Source of the DNA: VBAS01 sp965652775
GTDB taxonomy: Bacteria; Bacteroidota; Bacteroidia; Chitinophagales; Chitinophagaceae
DNA length: 10,393 nucleotides
Assembly (NCBI GenBank): GCA_965652775.1
Contig: CBFGXP010000140.1
Coordinates: forward strand, 1 to 10,393
Direction: 5' to 3'
A program made the position numbers and the translations under genes. The first letter of the stretch is position 1; each line of letters starts with the position of its first letter. Under the pieces are notes generated by a model. It searched no databases and had not been told where the DNA came from. It saw nothing but the letters and a program-made list of their open reading frames with translations. Of the stretch, positions 1-5,909 are shown in pieces.

Positions 1-2
1 TG

Positions 3-446
3 GCGGCTTATGAGTACACCTATGATATACTTATTTACCATCACCAGTTAAAGACAGCCGTAGAATTTATTTCAAAATTCCCGGGCCAGAAATTTGTTAT
101 CGATCATTGTGCTAAACCTGCCATAGGTAAAAAAGACATTGATGGGTGGAAAGTATTAATTAAACAAATAGCTCAGTATCCCAATGTTTATTGCAAGGTT
201 TCAGGATTATTTACAGAAACCAAATGGAAGCAATGGAGTGCCGGCGAATTTTATCCCTACCTTGATGTCGTCTTTGAAGCTTTTGGAACAGATCGTTTGA
301 TGTTCGGTAGCGATTGGCCTGTTATGTTACTCTCAGGAATTTATGTGCAATGGAAAAGCCTGTTGGAGAAATACATGGAAAATTTTGTGGAAGAGGACAG
401 ATTGAAAGTGTTTGGAGATAATGCAGTAAAATTTTACAACTTATAA
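3..446 (+). CDS. L-fuconolactonase-like amidohydrolase (Amidohydrolase_2 family), 3' end only
   Basis: This is the last 147 codons of a gene that begins before the window; the reading frame is open from base 3 to the TAA at 444-446. The fragment matches the C-terminal half of the Amidohydrolase_2 (COG3618) TIM barrel. It has the 'FVIDHCAKP' strand at fragment residues 31-39, 'VYCKVSGL' at 62-69 and 'RLMFGSDWPV' at 98-107. In this superfamily the His of the first and the Asp of the last are expected to sit in the active site. Within the family, L-fuconolactonases share exactly these segments and hydrolyse L-fucono-1,5-lactone to L-fuconate in the cytoplasm. The next gene starts 3 nt downstream and is a fucose-dehydrogenase-like SDR, which would supply the lactone. 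The specificity call rests on both the motifs and this neighbour. A lactonase for another sugar such as rhamnose or galactose is the main alternative. Confidence 0.85.
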   Translation, partial: AAYEYTYDILIYHHQLKTAVEFISKFPGQKFVIDHCAKPAIGKKDIDGWKVLIKQIAQYPNVYCKVSGLFTETKWKQWSAGEFYPYLDVVFEAFGTDRLMFGSDWPVMLLSGIYVQWKSLLEKYMENFVEEDRLKVFGDNAVKFYNL

Positions 447-449
447 ATT

Positions 450-1217
450 ATGGATCTGGGATTAAAAGATAAGATCGTAATCGTCACCGGCGGGGCTAAG
501 GGTATTGGAGCAGGCATTACAAGATCTCTCGCGATGGAAGGTGCTATTCCTGTGATCGTGGGAAGAAACAAGGGAGATAATGAAGCGATAATTAAAGAGA
601 TCAAAACCGGTTTTGGAATTACTGCAGAACTAACTCACCCGGAAGAATGTGAGAATGCAGTCAGGACGACATTAGAAAAGTATGGAAGAATTGACGGACT
701 GATTAATAATGCTGGCATCAATGATGGAGTAGGATTGGAGAAAGGGAACTATGAATCATTTGTTGCATCGTTGCATAAGAACCTTGTTCATTATTATTTG
801 ATGGCTCATCATGCATTGCCTGAACTTATAAAAACAAAAGGTGTTATTGTTAATATCGGGAGTAAGGTAGCGGAAACCGGCCAGGGAAATACTTCTGCTT
901 ATGCTGCATCCAATGGCGGCCGCAATGCATTAACGAGAGAATGGGCTGTTGAGTTATTAAAATATGGGATAAGGGTAAATGCAGTGATCGTTGCTGAATG
1001 TTATACTCCGCTTTATGACAAATGGATAAAGACGATGCCAAACCCTGAGGAAAAATTGAGATCGATTACAGATAAAATACCCTTGGGAAGAAGAATGACG
1101 ACCGAAGAGGAAATAGCGAATATGGTTGTTTTCCTTCTGTCAGAAAGATCGAGTCATACCACAGGACAATTAATCTATGTTGATGGCGGTTACACTCATC
1201 TTGACAGGGCATTGTGA
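450..1217 (+). CDS. SDR-family sugar dehydrogenase, probably L-fucose dehydrogenase
   Basis: A 255-residue classical short-chain dehydrogenase of normal length. Visible motifs are the nucleotide-binding TGGAKGIG (residues 13-20), NNAG (86-89), the structural Asn at 111, catalytic Ser138 in 'NIGS' and Tyr151. The C-terminal 'HTTGQLIYVDGGYTHLDRAL' and 'NTSAYAAS...LTREWAVEL' stretches are those I associate with L-fucose/L-rhamnose dehydrogenases. These oxidise the sugar at C1 to the 1,5-lactone using NAD(P)+. Arg39 after the second beta strand would favour NADP+, which is inference. The position normally held by the catalytic Lys (YxxxK, residue 155) is Asn, encoded AAT. The gene begins 3 nt after the lactonase stop codon and ends 16 nt before the fucosidase, so it is probably translated from one operon mRNA. 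No Shine-Dalgarno site is evident, which is usual in Bacteroidota. The family is certain; the substrate is inferred from neighbours and sequence resemblance. Confidence 0.87.
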   Translation: MDLGLKDKIVIVTGGAKGIGAGITRSLAMEGAIPVIVGRNKGDNEAIIKEIKTGFGITAELTHPEECENAVRTTLEKYGRIDGLINNAGINDGVGLEKGNYESFVASLHKNLVHYYLMAHHALPELIKTKGVIVNIGSKVAETGQGNTSAYAASNGGRNALTREWAVELLKYGIRVNAVIVAECYTPLYDKWIKTMPNPEEKLRSITDKIPLGRRMTTEEEIANMVVFLLSERSSHTTGQLIYVDGGYTHLDRAL

Positions 1218-1233
1218 TAATTATAGAATTACC

Positions 1234-2652
1234 ATGAAAAAAATACTTTTTTGTTTTTTAATTTTTAATCTATCTGTCTGCCTTCGGGCTCAGGTAGTCA
1301 AAACACCTCTACCTACAAAACAACAGTTGGCCTGGCATGAAATGGAGTTCTATCTATTCATTCATTTCGGTCCGAATACTTTTACTGACAAAGAATGGGG
1401 ACATGGTGATGAACCCGAAGATATTTTTAATCCAACGCAACTTGATTGCCGGCAGTGGGCAAGAATTGCGAAACAATCGGGCGCAAAAGGAATTATCATC
1501 ACAGCAAAACATCATGATGGGTTTTGTTTATGGCCAAGTAAGTATTCAACCCATACGGTTCGTGAGAGTAAATGGAAAAATGGAAAAGGAGATGTGCTGA
1601 AAGAATTATCGCAGGCATGTAAGGAACAGGGATTAAAATTTGGCGTTTATATTTCTCCCTGGGATCGTAATCATCCAAAATATGGTACTGCCGAATACAA
1701 CGAGGTATATGTAAACACAATGAAAGAAATTTTTGCAAACTATGGTCCCATATGGGAGTTGTGGTGGGACGGCGCCAATGGCGAAGGGCCAAATGGAAAA
1801 AAGCAAGTATATAATTGGGACCGGTTCAAAAAAACGGTAACTACTGTTTCACCTAAAACAGTTGTGTTTAGTGATGTTGGCCCAAACATAAGATGGGTTG
1901 GCAATGAAAAAGGAATTGCGGGTAAAACAAACTGGAATTATCTCGACACGATCGGTTTTACACCCGGTCATGGTGCACCTTCAACAGATACGTTGAATGC
2001 AGGAAATGCTTTTGGGAAAGCGTGGATACCGGCTGAATGTGATGTTAGTATTCGCCCTGGTTGGTTTTATCATGCCAATGAAGATGATAAAGTTAAGAAT
2101 GGTGAGCAGTTGTTTGATCTTTATTTAAAATCTGTTGGCCGCGGATCAAATCTTTTGTTGAACATACCGCCTGACAGAAGAGGATTGATACATGAAAATG
2201 ATTCCGCTGCATTGATGGCATTTAAAAAATTAAGAGATGAGAATTTCTCTAAAAATCTATTGAATGATGCAAAAGCCTATTGGGAAATAAGTGAAGAAGC
2301 ATTTTTAAAAGACAGCGTCAATTATCGTGCATTAGACAAAAAAAAAGGAGTATATGCAGTCAATAGCCAAAACTTCATGGTTCAACTATCTGAACCAAAA
2401 CAGGTAAACTGTATTGTGTTGCGTGAAGCGATCCACCTTGGACAAACAATTGAAAATTTTAAAATATTATTATTTAATAATACAAAGCTTGTAAATCAAA
2501 TAAGTGGTACTACTATCGGGAGAAAACGAATTGTTACATTTCCTGTTCAAACTATTACTTCTTTCAAAGTCATTTTGAAGGACCGTTTTGGCAATGATAA
2601 TGTGAACGGAGTTGCGGCATACCTCCTTGAAGAAAAACTCGTTGAAAGATAG
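1234..2652 (+). CDS. Secreted alpha-L-fucosidase, glycoside hydrolase family 29
   Basis: A retaining fucosidase that would release L-fucose from glycans outside the cytoplasm. I chose the ATG at 1234 (472 residues) because it opens directly onto a signal peptide: MKK, a hydrophobic core, then cleavage after Ala19 before Gln20. The longer start at 1177 would overlap the SDR gene by 41 nt and bury that signal. GH29 hallmarks from the 1234 start are 'FIHFGPNTF' (42-50), 'KHHDGF' (92-97), 'WELWWDG' with the likely nucleophile Asp179, 'WIPAECDVSIRPGWFYH' (264-280) and 'GRGSNLLLNIPPDRRG' (302-317). In GH29 the acid/base residue is poorly conserved; Glu268 is a candidate only. Residues from about 350 form a beta-rich C-terminal domain resembling the accessory domain of this family. 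The overall look, with FGPNTFTDKEW and a short C-terminus, resembles the GH29-B alpha-1,3/1,4-fucosidases, but this subfamily call is tentative. Genes upstream would metabolise the released fucose. Confidence 0.93.
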   Translation: MKKILFCFLIFNLSVCLRAQVVKTPLPTKQQLAWHEMEFYLFIHFGPNTFTDKEWGHGDEPEDIFNPTQLDCRQWARIAKQSGAKGIIITAKHHDGFCLWPSKYSTHTVRESKWKNGKGDVLKELSQACKEQGLKFGVYISPWDRNHPKYGTAEYNEVYVNTMKEIFANYGPIWELWWDGANGEGPNGKKQVYNWDRFKKTVTTVSPKTVVFSDVGPNIRWVGNEKGIAGKTNWNYLDTIGFTPGHGAPSTDTLNAGNAFGKAWIPAECDVSIRPGWFYHANEDDKVKNGEQLFDLYLKSVGRGSNLLLNIPPDRRGLIHENDSAALMAFKKLRDENFSKNLLNDAKAYWEISEEAFLKDSVNYRALDKKKGVYAVNSQNFMVQLSEPKQVNCIVLREAIHLGQTIENFKILLFNNTKLVNQISGTTIGRKRIVTFPVQTITSFKVILKDRFGNDNVNGVAAYLLEEKLVER

Positions 2653-2795
2653 ATGTTATAAGTAGAAATACGACTGCTGTTTCACCAGCTATAAAAAAAA
2701 TGTCGGAAGGGCCTAAAAATTCCAAACAAGTGTTATTCTAAACAAAGATTCTCCCTATTTTTAAAGACTGATTCCCTAACCAAAACATAACCTAT

Positions 2796-5723
2796 ATGAG
2801 AAAAGGTCTACTACTGACATTTCTATCAGCATTGCTTACAACGTTAGCATTTTCACAAGCAGATAGATTTTGGTCAGCAAACAATGAAAACAGAACTGCT
2901 ATTCCTGCTGACAAAGCAGTTGCACGGTTGTCTTATCCAAAGGAGTTCAAATTATTTAATCTGAATGCTGCTCCCTTCAGACAACAATTATTTTCCATAG
3001 TTGATAAACAGGCTACACAAACAACAATCATTACATTACCCAATGCTGCTGGTTTGCTTGAAGAATTTGAAGTATATGAGTCTTCAAATTTTGATCCGGC
3101 TTTGCAAGCTCAGTTTCCAGAAATAAGAGCTTATTCCGGAAGGGGTATTACAGACAAGTTCGCTACATTAAAATTGAGCATTTCTCCGCAAGGCGTGCAA
3201 ACTATGGTCTTCAGAACTGACAGGGCCAATGAATTTATTGAACCCTATTCAAAGGACCATACCATCTATTCTGTTTACAGCTCTCACAGGGAAAAAGGAC
3301 AATTGCCGTGGACTTGTACTACTGAAGACAAGCAAATAGATGCGAACATTCAATCACAAATCAATCCTGCTACACTTATGACCGGCAATTCGAATGGCAC
3401 GTTAAAAACTATGCGACTTGCTCAATCATGCAACGCAGAGTATTCTAACTATTTTGGTGCTACAAGTTCTTCTCAGGTAGGGTTGGTTTTGGCTGCTTTT
3501 AATGCAACACTCACCCGCTGTAATGGTTGTTATGAAAAAGATCTGGCATTACACCTGAATCTTATTGCAAATACAACAGCAGTTATTTATTATAATCCAT
3601 CAACTGATCCTTACACTACAATGTCAAGTTGGAATAATCAATTACAAAACACTTTAACTTCAGTTATTGGAGATGCAAATTATGACATAGGTCATATGTT
3701 TGGTGCTTCCGGTGGCGGCGGAAATGCGGGTTGTATTGGTTGCGTATGTGCATCTGGTAAAGGAAGAGGCATCACTTCACCCGCAGATGGAATTCCCGAG
3801 GGAGATAATTTTGATATTGATTATGTAGCTCATGAAGTAGGACATCAATTGGGAGGCAATCATACCTTTTCAATGTCCAATGAAGGCACCGGTGTGAATA
3901 AAGAAGTAGGGTCTGGTATTACTATTATGGGCTATGCTGGAATTACAGCCCAGGATGTGGCACCACATTCAATTGATATATTCCACCAGGCAACCATTGC
4001 CCAAATACAGGCTAATTTATCTAATAAGACTTGCCCTGTATCAGTTGTAATGACTGCTAATACTGCGCCGGTTGTTGCACCTGTTAGCAATTATACAATT
4101 CCTATCAGCACACCGTTTGCACTCACCGCTTCTGCTACTGATGCTGAGAACGACGCACTAACTTATTGCTGGGAGCAAAATGATAATTCCACAACAACCG
4201 GAACAGGTAGTGTGGCATCGCCTACTAAAACAACCGGCCCAAACTGGTTATCATTTGAGCCTACGGCATCCGGTACAAGAACATTTCCAAGATTGTCAAC
4301 GATACTGGCTGGTTCAAATGTAACCGGGCCGTTACCTGGTGGCGATGCAGGAGCAAACATAGAAGCATTGAGTTCTGTGTCAAGAACATTGAACTTCAGA
4401 GTAACGGTAAGAGATAACAGACCATATGTTGCTGGTTCAACGATTGGCCAGACTGGTTTTACAGATGCAGTGGTTACAGTTACAAATACAGCGGGGCCTT
4501 TTGCAGTTACTTCGCCAAACACGAATATTACATGGCCTGCAGGTTCAACTGCAACTGTGACCTGGAGTGTAAATGGTACAAATGCCGGGTCAGTAAATTG
4601 TGCAACAGTTAATATTTTATTATCTACTGACGGTGGTCAAACCTTCACGAATGTATTAGCTGCCGGAACTGCCAATGATGGTTCAGAACTGGTCAATGTT
4701 CCCAATTCACCTGGTAACACTAACCGTATAAAAGTAGAAGCAGTTGGAAATATTTTCTTCGATATATCAAATACCAACTTCACAATTGGTAATCCGCCAG
4801 CCTGTGGTAGTGCAACAGGATTGACTGCCTCTGCAATCACAACAAATAGCGCAACCGTTAGCTGGAACGCTGTAGCAGGTGCGATCAGCTATGATGTGGA
4901 TTATAAAGAAGCTTCATCAGGTATATGGATTCCAGCTGCGACAAATACAACGTCTTTATCTGTTAATTTATCCGGCCTTACTGCTTCTACATTGTATGAC
5001 TGGAGAGTAAGAGCGGATTGCTCAGGTGGTTCAGGAAGCTATGTACAATCTCAGTTTACAACAACAACTGCAGGTGGTGCATGCCCCGGCATTTATGATA
5101 TTGAGCCAAACGGAAATACGGGCCAGGCTCAAATTATACCTCTTAATACTGATATAAGCGGAACACTTGGGGCGAGAAGTGACAACGATTATTATCGCCT
5201 GAACATTACAACCGGCGGTTCTATCCAGATTTCATTGACAACATTGCCTGCGAATTATGACCTGTCATTATTAAATAGCACTGGTGGAATTATGGCAACA
5301 TCTTCTAATAATGGTACTTCGGGTGAAACGATCAATGCTAATGTTTCCAACAATACTTCTTACTATATAAGAGTATACCCGAGAAATAACGGCGCATGGA
5401 ATGCTAATGCATGCTATACACTCCGTGTACAGACAAGTACAGCCAGCAGAAATGTTGATGATATAACCTCACGAGTAATACCTGTAAAAGGGGGTCTTAA
5501 CCTGTTCCCGAATCCGGCAAGACAAACGATCAATGTTTCATTGGATCAAATAAATGAGAAGACGGAAATAAAAGTTTATAATATTATGGGCAATCTTGTA
5601 ATGCGTCAACTAACTACCAGGACAAACACACTCCTGAATATTTCAAAACTTCCGGCTGGTGTATACATGGTAAGTGCAGGCGATGGTATTGAAACAAAGA
5701 ATTCAAAATTTGTAAAAGAGTAA
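2796..5723 (+). CDS. Secreted multidomain zinc metalloprotease (reprolysin-like) with T9SS sorting domain
   Basis: A 975-residue extracellular protease. Residues 1-20 are a signal peptide ending 'LAFS|QAD'. After a prodomain-like region (about 25-195) comes a metzincin catalytic domain (about 200-415). It has the zinc site HEVGHQLGGNH at 346-356 (His346, His350, His356; catalytic Glu347) and a Met-turn 'ITIMGYAG' (Met378). Cysteines cluster at 242/245 (CNGC) and 313/316/318 (CIGCVC) and are probably disulfides. Two beta-sandwich domains follow: a cadherin/PKD-like one with 'ATDAENDALTYCWEQ' (about 424-566) and an Ig-like one (about 567-665). Then come a fibronectin type III domain (about 672-757), a bacterial pre-peptidase C-terminal (PPC) domain (about 765-880), and a type A T9SS sorting domain (about 900-975) starting 'LNLFPNPARQTINVSL'. 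Such proteins cross the outer membrane by the type IX secretion system and are released or attached to the surface. The gene stands alone: 143 nt separates it from the fucosidase and a terminator follows. The substrate is unknown. Confidence 0.93.
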   Translation: MRKGLLLTFLSALLTTLAFSQADRFWSANNENRTAIPADKAVARLSYPKEFKLFNLNAAPFRQQLFSIVDKQATQTTIITLPNAAGLLEEFEVYESSNFDPALQAQFPEIRAYSGRGITDKFATLKLSISPQGVQTMVFRTDRANEFIEPYSKDHTIYSVYSSHREKGQLPWTCTTEDKQIDANIQSQINPATLMTGNSNGTLKTMRLAQSCNAEYSNYFGATSSSQVGLVLAAFNATLTRCNGCYEKDLALHLNLIANTTAVIYYNPSTDPYTTMSSWNNQLQNTLTSVIGDANYDIGHMFGASGGGGNAGCIGCVCASGKGRGITSPADGIPEGDNFDIDYVAHEVGHQLGGNHTFSMSNEGTGVNKEVGSGITIMGYAGITAQDVAPHSIDIFHQATIAQIQANLSNKTCPVSVVMTANTAPVVAPVSNYTIPISTPFALTASATDAENDALTYCWEQNDNSTTTGTGSVASPTKTTGPNWLSFEPTASGTRTFPRLSTILAGSNVTGPLPGGDAGANIEALSSVSRTLNFRVTVRDNRPYVAGSTIGQTGFTDAVVTVTNTAGPFAVTSPNTNITWPAGSTATVTWSVNGTNAGSVNCATVNILLSTDGGQTFTNVLAAGTANDGSELVNVPNSPGNTNRIKVEAVGNIFFDISNTNFTIGNPPACGSATGLTASAITTNSATVSWNAVAGAISYDVDYKEASSGIWIPAATNTTSLSVNLSGLTASTLYDWRVRADCSGGSGSYVQSQFTTTTAGGACPGIYDIEPNGNTGQAQIIPLNTDISGTLGARSDNDYYRLNITTGGSIQISLTTLPANYDLSLLNSTGGIMATSSNNGTSGETINANVSNNTSYYIRVYPRNNGAWNANACYTLRVQTSTASRNVDDITSRVIPVKGGLNLFPNPARQTINVSLDQINEKTEIKVYNIMGNLVMRQLTTRTNTLLNISKLPAGVYMVSAGDGIETKNSKFVKE

Positions 5724-5746
5724 ATTAATAAGGTATTTTTATTACT

Positions 5747-5775
5747 AAGGCTGCCAAACGGGTAGCCTTTTTTTT
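5747..5775 (+). terminator. Rho-independent terminator after the metalloprotease gene
   Basis: A seven-pair stem joins 5749-5755 (GGCTGCC) to 5761-5767 (GGTAGCC), with one G-T wobble and a five-base loop AAACG. It is followed at once by eight Ts (5768-5775). The two As before the stem can pair with the first Ts. It sits 25 nt after the protease stop codon and should separate that gene from the cytochrome-like gene at 5910. Confidence 0.9.
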
Positions 5776-5909
5776 AACTATAGCGTTATTTATTTCGATA
5801 TTCTATTCTTTTCAGAGCAATGGATTGTACATCGTTTTCTCCAGGATTTTCCTACTATCACCTTGCTAAAACTTCTTAACTTTAAAGCATTACCAATGCC
5901 TTTAAAACG

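Noticed and set aside
2680..2706. Short hairpin (GCTG...CAGC) followed by an A-run after the fucosidase gene, considered as a terminator
   Set aside because: The stem is only four pairs and is followed by As rather than Ts on the + strand. No minus-strand gene ends here that could use it.
4163..4522. 119-codon open frame on the minus strand inside the metalloprotease gene
   Set aside because: It is antisense to a strongly conserved coding region, has no recognisable motif, and reflects the low frequency of stop-complement codons in Thr/Ser/Pro/Gly-rich sequence.
5863..5884. Possible Bacteroidota promoter (TTG, then TAACTTTA, resembling the -33 TTG and -7 TAnnTTTG elements)
   Set aside because: The two elements are only about 14 nt apart instead of about 20 or more, and the -7 match lacks the final G. 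In AT-rich sequence this is expected by chance.
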